A DNA stretch of 64,000 nucleotides, taken from NCBI GenBank assembly GCA_963741305.1, contig CAVUHL010000003.1:1674001-1738000 (forward strand), written 5' to 3'. This stretch comes from DATMER01 sp963741305. Lineage in GTDB: Bacteria; Acidobacteriota; Thermoanaerobaculia; Multivoradales; UBA5704. The notes below the pieces were generated by a model. That model was not told the DNA's origin and searched no databases. It worked only from the letters and a program-made list of their open reading frames with translations. Made by a program: the position numbers and the translations under genes. Positions 26,569 to 35,361 of the stretch are shown here, one piece after another; position 1 is the first letter of the stretch, and each line of letters opens with the position of its first letter.

Positions 26569-27164
26569 ACCAGACAGGCTTCATCGCGGAAAATCTTGCG
26601 AACTTCACGCCCGCACAGGCCGATCCGCGCGAATCGGTGCTGATGCGCTACTGCAACGGCCGCGGCCGTTTCAGCCAGGACAAGAAGTTCATCAACCTGC
26701 AGATGCAGATGTTCGAGCCCTACGGCCGGCCGGACGGCTCCATGGCCGGGGTGTGGCAGGCGCTGTTCACCGATCCGCGGCAGCTCATGAACGTGCCGCC
26801 GCAGCCGCAGCGGCCGTTCGACGTGCCCGTCGGGCCGATCCCCGTCATAGCTCCCGCGGCCAACACCAAGGGGACCTGGACGTTCGGCGACGGCTCGTCG
26901 ATCACCGCGGTGGGACCAGCCACGACCACCCTGACGCAGCTCCCGGACGGCTCGTTCCTCTTCATGGTGGCGACGATGCAATGGATCACCAACGGCACGG
27001 GCCAGTGGGCGGGGGCGCAGGGGCTCAAGTCCTCGCTCGGCTCGACCCACATTCCCGCCGGGGTCGATCTCTTCGGCGGCGACTTCTTCGAGTTCGAGGC
27101 CACGACGATCGACACGTTCAGGGTGATGCCGGGCCAGTTCATCGGAGCCCCGCCCAAGCTGTGA
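26565..27164 (+). CDS. Stand-alone barrel-type protein (GTGQWAGAQG)
   Basis: 199 residues, paralogous to the middle domain of the preceding fusion protein. Shared features: GRGRFSQDKKFI against GRGQFSDDKKYI, GVWQALF, DGSSITAVGPA, PDGSFLFMV, GTGQWAGAQGLKSSLG, and TTIDTF near the end. This looks like an allene-oxide-cyclase/dirigent-type beta-barrel by motif only. No signal peptide. ATGA-coupled to the dehalogenase fusion and followed 16 bp later by the GMC oxidoreductase. Such barrels often bind small hydrophobic ligands; function not established. Confidence 0.65.
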   Translation: MNQTGFIAENLANFTPAQADPRESVLMRYCNGRGRFSQDKKFINLQMQMFEPYGRPDGSMAGVWQALFTDPRQLMNVPPQPQRPFDVPVGPIPVIAPAANTKGTWTFGDGSSITAVGPATTTLTQLPDGSFLFMVATMQWITNGTGQWAGAQGLKSSLGSTHIPAGVDLFGGDFFEFEATTIDTFRVMPGQFIGAPPKL

Positions 27165-27180
27165 GCCCAGGGAGAGAGCC

Positions 27181-28803
27181 GTGTCAGAGACCTATGACTA
27201 TGTGATCGTCGGCGCCGGCTCGGCCGGCTGCGTGCTCGCCCGCCGTCTGAGCGAGGACCCCGGCGTCCGCGTGCTGCTGCTCGACGCCGGTCCGCGGGAG
27301 GACCAGGTCGGGCCGCAGATCGAGCAGAGCCTGAGAGAGCCGCCGCTCTTCCAGTTCATGCAGGACAGCGCCGTCGACTGGAAGTACTCGACGCAGCCGG
27401 TCGAGGCGCTCGACAACCGGAAGATCGGCGTCCCGCGCGGCAGGATTTTGGGCGGCTCCAGCACGTTCATGGCCGGCATGGTCATCCGCGGCAACCGGCT
27501 GGACTACGACGATTGGGATGCGGAGGGGAACGCGGGCTGGCGTTACGAGGAGGTGCTCCCTTATTTCAAAAAGCTGGAGAGCAACCGCGGCTCCACGATC
27601 GATCCCGCGTTCCACGGCTTCGACGGTCCCCTGGTGGTGAGCGACCTGCCGCAGCACACGCCGGCGGGCTGGGCGTTCATCGAGGCCGCGCAGGCCATGG
27701 GCCATCCGCGCAACGAGGATTTCAACGGCCCTCGGCAGGAGGGCGTGGGCTTCTACCAGTCCTACCTGGACGACGGCGTGCGGGTGAACTCGGCGCGCTG
27801 GTACCTGACGGACGAGGTGCGCGCCCGCCCGAACCTGACGATCGAGCCTCTGGCTCTCGCCACCGCCGTGCTCCTGGAGACGAAGTTAGGCGCGGTGCGC
27901 GCCACCGGCGTCTCCTATGAGGACCAGCGCGACGGCGGCCGGCTGGCGAAGGAGGTGCGGGCGGCGCGGGAGGTCCTCGTCAGCTGCGGCACCATGGACA
28001 CGCCCAAGCTCCTGATGCTGTCGGGCATCGGACCGTCCGCGGAGCTCCGCCGGCACGGCATTGACATCCGGGTGGACCTGCCGGGCGTGGGCAAGAACTA
28101 CCAGGACCACCTCATCGCGCCGGTGGTTTTCGCCTACAAGGAGGGGACGCAGCCAGCGCAGGTGATCGGCTATGGCATCGAGGGCGGGCTTTTCCTGAAG
28201 GTCCGGGGGAGCCGCAAGAAGCCCGACCTCCAGTTCATCCTGAACCACGCGCTGCTCGGCCCGCCGCAGACGCCGGTGGTGCCGATCGCCTTCATGGTCG
28301 TGCCGCTGCTGGTCGATCCCGAGAGCCGCGGCGAGGTGCGCCTGGGCGGCAGCCAGGTGGGCTCGCCGCCGCGTATCCACGGCAACTTCCTCAGCCGCTC
28401 GCGGGACTTGGAGCTGTTCGTTCAGGGGGTCAAGATCGCGCTGAAGATCGCGCTTCACCCGGCCTTCAAAGCCATCCGGGGTCCGCGCATGTTCCCGCCC
28501 GTGGCCAAGGGCGCCGACCCGTCCGCCTTTCCGAGCAACGCCGAGATCCGCCAGTTCATCCGCGGCTTCGCCGGCACCCTGTTCCATCCGGCGGGGAGCT
28601 GCCGCATGGGACGCCGGCCGCACGATCCGCGCCTCCCCGCTGTGGTGGATGGGCATCTCCGGGTCCACGGCGTGGCGGGCCTGCGCGTGGTGGATGCGTC
28701 GATCATGCCTCACATCACCACGGGCAACACCCACACCCCGACGGCCATGATTGCCGAAAAGGCCGCCGACATGATCAAACAGGAGCAACGTGGCGGGCGT
28801 TGA
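27181..28803 (+). CDS. GMC-family FAD-dependent oxidoreductase (choline dehydrogenase-like)
   Basis: 540 residues from a GTG with GGGAGAG upstream. FAD-binding GAGSAG is at 11-16, GMC signature 1 is around RGRILGGSSTFMAGM, and signature 2 around SCGTMDTPKLLMLSGIGP. The C-terminal HPAGSCRMG holds the catalytic histidine, followed by the VVDASIMPHITTGNTHTPT block. GMC enzymes oxidise alcohols to aldehydes. In this lipid-oriented cluster a fatty or long-chain alcohol is a reasonable but unproven substrate. Full length for the family, cytoplasmic. Confidence 0.92.
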   Translation: MSETYDYVIVGAGSAGCVLARRLSEDPGVRVLLLDAGPREDQVGPQIEQSLREPPLFQFMQDSAVDWKYSTQPVEALDNRKIGVPRGRILGGSSTFMAGMVIRGNRLDYDDWDAEGNAGWRYEEVLPYFKKLESNRGSTIDPAFHGFDGPLVVSDLPQHTPAGWAFIEAAQAMGHPRNEDFNGPRQEGVGFYQSYLDDGVRVNSARWYLTDEVRARPNLTIEPLALATAVLLETKLGAVRATGVSYEDQRDGGRLAKEVRAAREVLVSCGTMDTPKLLMLSGIGPSAELRRHGIDIRVDLPGVGKNYQDHLIAPVVFAYKEGTQPAQVIGYGIEGGLFLKVRGSRKKPDLQFILNHALLGPPQTPVVPIAFMVVPLLVDPESRGEVRLGGSQVGSPPRIHGNFLSRSRDLELFVQGVKIALKIALHPAFKAIRGPRMFPPVAKGADPSAFPSNAEIRQFIRGFAGTLFHPAGSCRMGRRPHDPRLPAVVDGHLRVHGVAGLRVVDASIMPHITTGNTHTPTAMIAEKAADMIKQEQRGGR

Positions 28804-28825
28804 GCCTGCTGGAAAGGAGTGCGCT

Positions 28826-29293
28826 ATGGCCAGACCACCCTCGGCCGTCCTGCGCTATCTCAAGCTGCCGGACAATTTGGAAAGAGGGAGATTCGACGAG
28901 TATGGACACCCGGTCGCCGATGATCGGCCGGCCAGCCTGGTGCTCTACCCTCTGCCCGGTGGACCTTTTCCGCCGTGGCAGGTCTGGGGCGTGTTCGACA
29001 GGCCGCTCGGTCCGGGCCAGTACGGCTACCTGATCTTTACCAACGTCCCTGGCCAGGCGGTGCCGGGAGGAGCGTTCACCGAGTGGGATGCGGCGCAGTC
29101 GTCGCCGACCTTCACCGACCAGCTCCTGACCGTCTACAGCGTGCAGCGGGCGCCGGGCAGTGCGCGGATCATCGGGTGCAACGAGTCCGGCGAGCCCGTC
29201 CATGCGGCCGCCGGCCTGCTGTTCGTGGCACCCCCGGCCGCGGCGCCCGCGGCTTCAGAGATGCCGGCGAGCACTCCGAGGAGGTCCAAATGA
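28826..29293 (+). CDS. Unrecognised small protein, tandem paralogue 1 of 3
   Basis: 155 residues, ATG with AAGGAG upstream. Shares with the next two genes an RYLKLPD-type opening, a GRFDEYGHP phrase, a strand with VWGVFD, GQYGYLIFTNV and a closing NESGEPVHAAAGLLFV. The alternating hydrophobic pattern suggests an all-beta fold. The C-terminal ~20 residues are Ala/Pro-rich. No family recognised; the three copies probably arose by tandem duplication and may form a hetero-oligomer. Confidence 0.65.
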   Translation: MARPPSAVLRYLKLPDNLERGRFDEYGHPVADDRPASLVLYPLPGGPFPPWQVWGVFDRPLGPGQYGYLIFTNVPGQAVPGGAFTEWDAAQSSPTFTDQLLTVYSVQRAPGSARIIGCNESGEPVHAAAGLLFVAPPAAAPAASEMPASTPRRSK

Positions 29294-29706
29294 ACGCGCC
29301 GATGATCTCGCAACGGGTCCGCCTGCCCGACAAGCCGGCGAACGGGCGCTACGACTCGCTGGGCAACCCGGACCCCACGGGCAGCGTCTTCATCATCGAG
29401 GTCGGCCCGACCATCCATGCCTGGGCGGTCTTCGACCAGGACTGGAAACCCGGACAGTCGGGCAGCATGATTTTCGACAACGTGTCCGGGGATGGGATGC
29501 TCGACACCATCGTCTCCCAGTGGCTGCGCGGTGGCGAGGGTGCGCTGGGAGAGAACCTGAACCAGCCTCACGTGGGGGAGGCGGTGATCGTCTATCTGGC
29601 GCGGCAGCGGGCCCCGGGCGCCGTCCGGGTGGTCGGGCTCAACTCGGCGCAGGCCGAGGTGAGCGTTGCGGCGGGGTTGCTCTACATTCCCGGAACAGGA
29701 GGTTAA
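29290..29706 (+). CDS. Unrecognised small protein, tandem paralogue 2 of 3
   Basis: 138 residues. It begins within the stop of paralogue 1 (ATGA) and shows the same layout: RVRLPDKPANGRYDSLGNP, HAWAVFD, GQSGSMIFDNV, and the closing VRVVGLNSAQAEVSVAAGLL. Conservation between copies is concentrated in the first 25 residues and at the last strand. No signal peptide or membrane segment. Function unknown. Confidence 0.65.
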   Translation: MNAPMISQRVRLPDKPANGRYDSLGNPDPTGSVFIIEVGPTIHAWAVFDQDWKPGQSGSMIFDNVSGDGMLDTIVSQWLRGGEGALGENLNQPHVGEAVIVYLARQRAPGAVRVVGLNSAQAEVSVAAGLLYIPGTGG

Positions 29707-29709
29707 ATC

Positions 29710-30165
29710 ATGAGCGGAGCCATGCAATCGAACCCGCCCGCGCGAACCGAGTACGTCCGGTTGCCCGATGCCGTGGACATGCCGCCTCCCGGAGTGCTCA
29801 GGATCTACGACGCCCAAGGGCGGCTCGACGAGAACGGCACCGTGATCATTACCAACTACGGTGTCCAGTTCGTCTGGCTGCGTTTCCAGGAGCAGGTCCG
29901 GGCAGGGCAGATCGCGACCATGATCGTCACCAACCTGGTGACGCAGGTGGTCGGCGGCCCGACCCTCACGGCTGCGTGCGTCATGGACGGGGCCGCGACG
30001 GAGTGGAACATGGCCATCAACGGGCCGGCGATCAGCGACGCGGTTATCGAGCTGATCGCCGTGGAGCGCGGCATGAGCGTCGGCAGAGTCGTGTGCCGGA
30101 ACACCTATGACGCCAATCTCTGGGTCGCGGCGGGCATCGCCGCCCCGATCGCCCTCTTCATGTAA
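29710..30165 (+). CDS. Unrecognised small protein, tandem paralogue 3 of 3
   Basis: 151 residues, 3 bp after paralogue 2 with AGGAGG just upstream. Shared landmarks are EYVRLPDAVDMP, GRLDENG, QFVWLRF, GQIATMIVTNL, and the closing VGRVVCRNTYDANLWVAAGI. This is the most diverged copy, with a different hydrophobic C-terminus (APIALFM). All-beta prediction as for the others. Function unknown. Confidence 0.65.
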   Translation: MSGAMQSNPPARTEYVRLPDAVDMPPPGVLRIYDAQGRLDENGTVIITNYGVQFVWLRFQEQVRAGQIATMIVTNLVTQVVGGPTLTAACVMDGAATEWNMAINGPAISDAVIELIAVERGMSVGRVVCRNTYDANLWVAAGIAAPIALFM

Positions 30166-30173
30166 GGGTGCCC

Positions 30174-30542
30174 ATGACGCTCGTCGACAGGGTCCTCGAG
30201 ATGCTGCGCGCCCACTTCCCGGGCTTCGAGCCCGACGGGGAATGGGCGCGCCCGCCGTGCTCCGAGCCGGCGGGGGAGTGGGCGCAGGGGTCTCGGGATC
30301 ATCCGCGCGATCAGCCGGAGACCGATCCGGTGCTCGCGCGCTGCTACGCCGAGCTCGGGATCCCCTATGGCGCGGAATTCACGCAGGTCCGCCGCACCTG
30401 GAGACGGCTGATGCGCGAGCACCATCCCGACGTCCAGGGGGAGGATCCCGACCGGCAGAGGGCCAGCACCGAGCTGGCCCAACGGCTCAACGACGCCTTC
30501 GGGGAGATCCGCCGCCGGCAGCTCTCCGGAGGTGACTTCTGA
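30174..30542 (+). CDS. Small J-domain (DnaJ-like) protein
   Basis: 122 residues. The C-terminal half is a J domain with the HPD motif at His84-Asp86 (REHHPD) between helices RRTWRRLM and QRASTELAQRLNDAFGEIR. The N-terminal ~50 residues form a polar Pro/Glu-rich leader. The ATG is preferred to a GTG 6 nt earlier because AAGGG is better spaced to it. J proteins stimulate Hsp70 ATPase; no DnaK is nearby. Its position after the three small paralogues suggests a chaperone dedicated to cluster products, which is inference. Confidence 0.85.
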   Translation: MTLVDRVLEMLRAHFPGFEPDGEWARPPCSEPAGEWAQGSRDHPRDQPETDPVLARCYAELGIPYGAEFTQVRRTWRRLMREHHPDVQGEDPDRQRASTELAQRLNDAFGEIRRRQLSGGDF

Positions 30543-30564
30543 CGTTTCAATGCAGGAGGTTTTC

Positions 30565-33048
30565 ATGAGCGGGCGCTTCGTCGTTTTCCTGTGTCTTGTT
30601 CTGGCCGCTCTGCCGGCAGCCGCCGCGGGCAGTCTGCCGTTCAGCTTCGAGCGCAACGTCGGTCAGACCGACCCCCGGGTCGAGTTCCTGAGCCGCGGGC
30701 GCGGCTACACGCTCTTCCTGACCGTCGACGGGGCGGTGATGTCGCTCGACCGGTCCGTGCTGGCCCTGCGCCTGGCGGGAGCCAGCCCGGCACCGGAGGT
30801 TTCCGGGGCCGATCCGCTCCCCGGCACGAGCCACTACTACGGCCGCGCGGAGGAGAGCGGCTGGGTGGGACACGCGGCCCATTACGCGGCCGTGCGGTAC
30901 CGGGGCGTCTATCCCGGCATCGACCTGGTCTTCCGCGGCAGCGAGGGCCGGCTGGAGTATGACTTCATCGTCGCGCCTGGAGCCGACTACCGTGCCATCG
31001 CCATGGTCTTCGAGGGAGCCGACGCGAGCGAGATCGATCCCGAGGGCCGGCTGATCCTGCGCACGCCGTCGGGGCCGGTCACACAACACCCCCCTGTGAT
31101 CTACCAGGAGATCGCCGGCGTGCGGCGCGAGCTGCCGGGGCGCTACGTGCGGACGGGGCGCGGAATCGGTTTCGAGGTCGCGGGCCACGACCCGCAGGCC
31201 GAGCTGGTGATCGATCCCGTGGTGGTGTATTCCACCTACCTCGGCGGCGCGCCCGGCGGCGGGGGAGGGTTCACCGACAACGCCCGTGACGGGGCGGACT
31301 TCGCCGTCGACGTGGCGGCGGACGCCGCCGGCAACGCCTACATGACGGGGGTCGTCTCCTCGCCCGACTTCCCCAAGAAGAACGCGGTCTACAGCCGTCT
31401 CGACGGGTTCAACCCCTGGATCGCGAAGCTGGGGCCGGACGGCCAGCTCGTCTATGCCACCTACCTGCCGGGGACCAAGGGGACGCTCAATCCGCGCGCC
31501 GGCTTCAACGGCGGCACCGGGGTGGCGGTGGACTCCAAGGGCAACGCCTACGTCGCGGGCCTCACCCAGTCGACGGCGCTGCCCGTCACGCCGCAGGCTT
31601 TCAAGAAGAAGTACGGCGGGGGTCTTACCGACTCGTTCGTGGTCAAGCTGGACCCCGGGGGAAAGCTGGTGTACCTCAGCTACCTCGGCGGCAGCGGCTT
31701 CGAGTCGGTGAGCTGCCTGGCGCTGGACGCCAAGGACGACCTCTATGTCTCGGGCACGACCAGCTCGGACGACTTCCCCGTAGCGGGCGGCGTGCAGGCT
31801 CGCCGGAAGGGCGGCATGGTGTTCGGCGGCCTCGACGTATTCGTGACCAAGGTCAAGCCCGCTGGCGACGGCGTCGTCTATTCCACCTTCGTGGGCGGCA
31901 GCGGCGACGAGTCCACCTCGGGCATCGCGGTCGACCCATCGGGCAGCGCCGTGCTGACGGGCTGGACCTCATCGACGGACTTCCCCCTGGTCAACCCCTT
32001 CCAGTCCGCCCACAAGGGGGGCGTCGGCCGCAGCTTCGGCATCCCCACCGACGTCTTCGTGACCAAGCTGAGCCCGGACGGCTCCAAGATCCGGTACTCG
32101 ACCTTCCTTGGCGGCAGCGGCCCCGAGTACCCGGACCCGGACAACTTCACCCGCCGCGTCGCGGTCGACGGCGAGGGCAACTCGTACGTCATCAGCGACA
32201 CCGAGTCGACCGATTTCCCGACCACGGAAAACGCGCTCCAGCGGACCTATGGCGGCGGCCCCAGCGACGCCTTCCTGACCAAGCTGAACAGCACCGGGGG
32301 GCTCGTCTACTCGACCTATTTCGGCGGCAGCGGCGCCGAACGGGGACGGAGCATCGTCCGCGACGCCGCGGGCAACGTCTACATCGCGGGCCAGACCGCC
32401 TCGGCCGACTTCCGGACGGTGAATCCGGTCCAGGACAAGCTGAACGGACCGACCGATGTCTTCGTGATCAAGCTGACCCCGGACGGCAGGACGCTCCTGT
32501 TCTCCACCTACCTGGGTGGCAGCGGCGACGACGGCGCCCTCGGCATTGCCCTGCCGGGGAATGGCGACATTTTCGTGGCGGGCTCGTCGTTCTCCAACGA
32601 TTTCCCCACGACTCCGGACGCCCTGCAGCCGGCGTTCGGCGGCCCTCCCGAGGATGCCTTCTTCGTGCGCATCGTTCAGGACGCGACGGCCGTCTTCCCG
32701 GTCTCTCTGGCGAAGGGCGTGAACCTGATCTCGATCCCACTGCAGCCCGCCGTGCCGTTCACCGCCCGGTCGCTCGCCGCCCACACGGGCGCTACCATGG
32801 TGATCCGGTTTGACGAGAGGGCGCAGCGCTTCGTCGGTTTCACCCCGAAGGATTCCGGCGACGGTTTCCCCATCGAGGGCGGCAAGGGGTACTTCGTGGT
32901 CGTCCCCGCCGCGCGGCAGGTGCGGTTCGTCGGGAGCGCGTGGAGCGCAGGGCCGGCGGGACCGCTGCTGGTTGATCCTGGCGCGTCGCTGAAAGACGTC
33001 CTGCCGCGCCTGCAGCTTGAGTTGGAGCGTCTCGTCAAGAGAGAATGA
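30565..33048 (+). CDS. Secreted SBBP beta-propeller repeat protein
   Basis: 827 residues. ATG with CAGGAGGT upstream and a signal peptide at 1-21. Residues ~25-220 form the N-terminal domain typical of these proteins (FERNVGQTDPRVEFLSRG, YPGIDLVFRG, DPVVVYSTYLGG). About eight SBBP-type repeats of ~55-60 residues follow, each with YSTYLGGSG, DAAGNxY and SxDFP landmarks. The last ~115 residues are a separate small domain (AKGVNLISIPLQPAVPF). Propellers of this kind are exported and mostly uncharacterised. Repeat number is approximate. Confidence 0.85.
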   Translation: MSGRFVVFLCLVLAALPAAAAGSLPFSFERNVGQTDPRVEFLSRGRGYTLFLTVDGAVMSLDRSVLALRLAGASPAPEVSGADPLPGTSHYYGRAEESGWVGHAAHYAAVRYRGVYPGIDLVFRGSEGRLEYDFIVAPGADYRAIAMVFEGADASEIDPEGRLILRTPSGPVTQHPPVIYQEIAGVRRELPGRYVRTGRGIGFEVAGHDPQAELVIDPVVVYSTYLGGAPGGGGGFTDNARDGADFAVDVAADAAGNAYMTGVVSSPDFPKKNAVYSRLDGFNPWIAKLGPDGQLVYATYLPGTKGTLNPRAGFNGGTGVAVDSKGNAYVAGLTQSTALPVTPQAFKKKYGGGLTDSFVVKLDPGGKLVYLSYLGGSGFESVSCLALDAKDDLYVSGTTSSDDFPVAGGVQARRKGGMVFGGLDVFVTKVKPAGDGVVYSTFVGGSGDESTSGIAVDPSGSAVLTGWTSSTDFPLVNPFQSAHKGGVGRSFGIPTDVFVTKLSPDGSKIRYSTFLGGSGPEYPDPDNFTRRVAVDGEGNSYVISDTESTDFPTTENALQRTYGGGPSDAFLTKLNSTGGLVYSTYFGGSGAERGRSIVRDAAGNVYIAGQTASADFRTVNPVQDKLNGPTDVFVIKLTPDGRTLLFSTYLGGSGDDGALGIALPGNGDIFVAGSSFSNDFPTTPDALQPAFGGPPEDAFFVRIVQDATAVFPVSLAKGVNLISIPLQPAVPFTARSLAAHTGATMVIRFDERAQRFVGFTPKDSGDGFPIEGGKGYFVVVPAARQVRFVGSAWSAGPAGPLLVDPGASLKDVLPRLQLELERLVKRE

Positions 33049-33073
33049 AGTCCTATCGAAAGGAGACGCGGCC

Positions 33074-33637
33074 ATGAAACGATTCGTCCTTGGTGTAGTC
33101 CTGGCAGCCCTGGCGATGTTCCTCTGGGGGATGCTCTACTGGGGAGCGAACCCCCTGCCCTACACCAGTTGGAAGCGGGCCACCGACGACGTCGCCGCCG
33201 GCCAGGCCCTGCTTCAGTACTTCCCCGAAAACGGGACCTACTACCTTCCGGGGATGTACCACGACAAGGAGACCCTGTCCCGGATGTTCGAGCAGGGTCC
33301 GGTGGCCTTCGTCCACATGCTCCGGCGAGAGGGGAGGCCGATGATGGACCCGTCCATCATGATCAAGGGGATCGTCCTCTACCTGGTGGTCGCCTTGCTG
33401 ATGGCATGGCTGCTCCGCTTCGCCGCGCCCGCCCTGCCGTCCTACGGCAGCCGGGTGAAGTTCATGGCGCTGGCCGCGCTGACGGCGGCCCTGCTGATCG
33501 ACCTCGGAGACGCGGTATGGTGGTACATCCCGCTGGCCTGGAAGCTTCACCAGGCCGCCTACAACTTCAGCGCCTGGCTCGTCGCCGGCCTGGTGCTGGC
33601 GAGATTCATCGACGGCAAGGAGGCCCGACATGCGTGA
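33074..33637 (+). CDS. Unrecognised four-helix membrane protein
   Basis: 187 residues, ATG with AAGGAG upstream. Helix 1 at about 4-24 (signal anchor), then a ~70-residue exported loop with NPLPYTSWKRATDDVAAG and YYLPGMYHDKE. Three further hydrophobic helices follow (about 98-118, 132-147, 160-180). The loop length and placement resemble small uncharacterised membrane proteins of Acidobacteriota; no catalytic motif. The end overlaps the start of the next gene by 8 bp. Confidence 0.7.
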   Translation: MKRFVLGVVLAALAMFLWGMLYWGANPLPYTSWKRATDDVAAGQALLQYFPENGTYYLPGMYHDKETLSRMFEQGPVAFVHMLRREGRPMMDPSIMIKGIVLYLVVALLMAWLLRFAAPALPSYGSRVKFMALAALTAALLIDLGDAVWWYIPLAWKLHQAAYNFSAWLVAGLVLARFIDGKEARHA

Positions 33638-34040
33638 CCTCACCCGCTCCGTAGCCAGCTTCACCTGGGCCATGTCTCTGTTCGGCGTCGAGCAGATGGC
33701 TAACCTGATGTCCCCTCGCCGGGCGGTAGACGCCTTCGGGGCCGTGGCCCGCTCGGCGGAAGGGGCGCTTGGACCGGGGCTGCGCTCGGCCTTCGAGACC
33801 GGCGACCGGCTGCAGAAGGCGATGGTGGACGCCTCGTTCAGCCTCGTCGGCCTGGGCCCCTCGGCGAACGGAGGCACGGCCTCGCCGGACGTGCTGACTC
33901 AGGTGGGGAATCTGGCGTTCGAATTCATTCAACTGGGGGTCACCACGGTCTACTCGGTGACCGGGATCGCCTGGCAGCAGCAGCAGGGCCAGCCCGGGTG
34001 GGGAAAGGTCCAGCCGCCCGGGACCAGCTCCCAGCAGTGA
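33630..34040 (+). CDS. Small phasin-like amphipathic protein (copy 3)
   Basis: 136 residues. It opens with MRDLTRSVASFTWAMSLFG and QMANLMSPRRAVDAF, then ALGPGLRSAFETGDRLQKAM, matching the proteins at 13916 and the N-terminus at 24691. After ~75 residues a separate hydrophobic/Thr-rich segment (VGNLAFEFIQLGVTTVYSV) and a Gln/Gly-rich tail follow. Like the first copy it stands directly before another cluster gene, here the second large barrel-type protein. Confidence 0.7.
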   Translation: MRDLTRSVASFTWAMSLFGVEQMANLMSPRRAVDAFGAVARSAEGALGPGLRSAFETGDRLQKAMVDASFSLVGLGPSANGGTASPDVLTQVGNLAFEFIQLGVTTVYSVTGIAWQQQQGQPGWGKVQPPGTSSQQ

Positions 34041-34068
34041 ACGTTTGCAGAGCGATCTAGGAGACGAC

Positions 34069-35358
34069 ATGTCCAGGCCCAGAGCTGCAGCTACGACGCC
34101 GCCGGCGGCGAGCCCGCCGGTTTTTCCAGCCGGCGCGAGCTCAGGGACCGACCAGATCGGCGAGGTGACCCGGCTGCTCCAGGCGGCCGCCTATTTCCCG
34201 ATCTTCAACGTGCACAACCCGGCAATTCCGAACGACACGGTGCCGCTGCTCCCCATCGCGACCCAGACGCTGGGACAGGCGCTCTTCACCGCGGTCAACG
34301 TCAACGAGCAGCTCCAGCGCTTCGACGTGGTGACGGAGATGGGACCCCAGGGGCTCCGGGCGTTCAACGCGATCAGCTCCGACCCGGTTGCCAACGTCGC
34401 CATCCGCTGGACGCCGATCCCGGACGACTACGCGCCGAGCCCCGGCGTCTCCCCCCCGCCCACGCTCCTGAACCCGTTTGCCTCCCAGCGGTTCACCATG
34501 CTCAACGGGCAGCTCAGCTTCCAGGACCGGAGGGTGAGCGGCATCCAGGCCTTCGGCTCGGGCCGCACCTTTCCGATCGGCGGCGGCGCGCTCAACATCG
34601 GAGCCGTGATCGACGTCCTCCAGGGTTTCGGCGGCCTCTACGGCCTGACGGACCAAACACTCCCCGGGGCGACGATGGTGATCAACGGCTTCATCAGACC
34701 TCCCAACGACCTGGCCCTCAACCTGGTCGTGCGGGTGATGGACCCGAACGGCCAGCTCGCGGCCCCTGCGCCCGTCCCCCCGATGGTGCAGGCCGGGCCG
34801 ACGCCGGCCGGCTCCGGCACGTTCATGTTCTTCCTCGGCGAGCCCGATCCGCGCCGGCCGATGCGGCTGCTCTATGGGGCCGGCCGGGTGCCGATCGGCG
34901 CCCAGGTGTGCGAGAACCTCCGCCTGGTCCGGATCGGCTTCGACAAGGAAACCCTGCAGAGCAGCACGCAGCCGGGGCCGATCGTCGGCACCGCGTCGTC
35001 CCTGCTCTATTGCAGCTTCCAGAACGAGAACACGGTCACCACGGCGCAGACCACGGGAGGCGTCTTCAGCTTCCACGATCTCCAGGGGCGGAGCCTCGGC
35101 TCGCTGTTCATCAACATGGTGGAGGGGCGCGCCTTCCGCACCTACCTGCCGGGCGCTCCCTACCCGGTCTTCCGGATGGGCGGCTTCGGTCCGTTCGTGA
35201 ATGGCACCGGAAGCTTCGCCGGCGCCACCGGCATGATGACCGTCAACGGCGTCGTCAGTGCCTTCCCCCCGACGCTCTCGAATCTGTACATCCTACGCTT
35301 CCTGGACAGTGGAGGACGGCTCCAAGATCGGCTCCAGTCGGCCGGCTTCGCGGGCTGA
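34069..35358 (+). CDS. Unrecognised barrel-type protein with GTGSFAGATG motif (copy 2)
   Basis: 429 residues from the ATG with AGGAG upstream; a TTG at 34045 gives a longer frame but has no ribosome site. Full-length paralogue of the protein at 19732: AAYFPI, QLQRFD, FGSGRTFPIGGG, VVRVMDPNGQL, FSFHDLQGRSLGSL, GGFGPFVNGTGSFAGATG, LSNLYILRF. The N-terminal ~25 residues are Ala/Pro-rich and disordered. No signal peptide. It is the last gene of the cluster before the FG-GAP genes. Confidence 0.6.
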   Translation: MSRPRAAATTPPAASPPVFPAGASSGTDQIGEVTRLLQAAAYFPIFNVHNPAIPNDTVPLLPIATQTLGQALFTAVNVNEQLQRFDVVTEMGPQGLRAFNAISSDPVANVAIRWTPIPDDYAPSPGVSPPPTLLNPFASQRFTMLNGQLSFQDRRVSGIQAFGSGRTFPIGGGALNIGAVIDVLQGFGGLYGLTDQTLPGATMVINGFIRPPNDLALNLVVRVMDPNGQLAAPAPVPPMVQAGPTPAGSGTFMFFLGEPDPRRPMRLLYGAGRVPIGAQVCENLRLVRIGFDKETLQSSTQPGPIVGTASSLLYCSFQNENTVTTAQTTGGVFSFHDLQGRSLGSLFINMVEGRAFRTYLPGAPYPVFRMGGFGPFVNGTGSFAGATGMMTVNGVVSAFPPTLSNLYILRFLDSGGRLQDRLQSAGFAG

Positions 35359-35361
35359 GGC

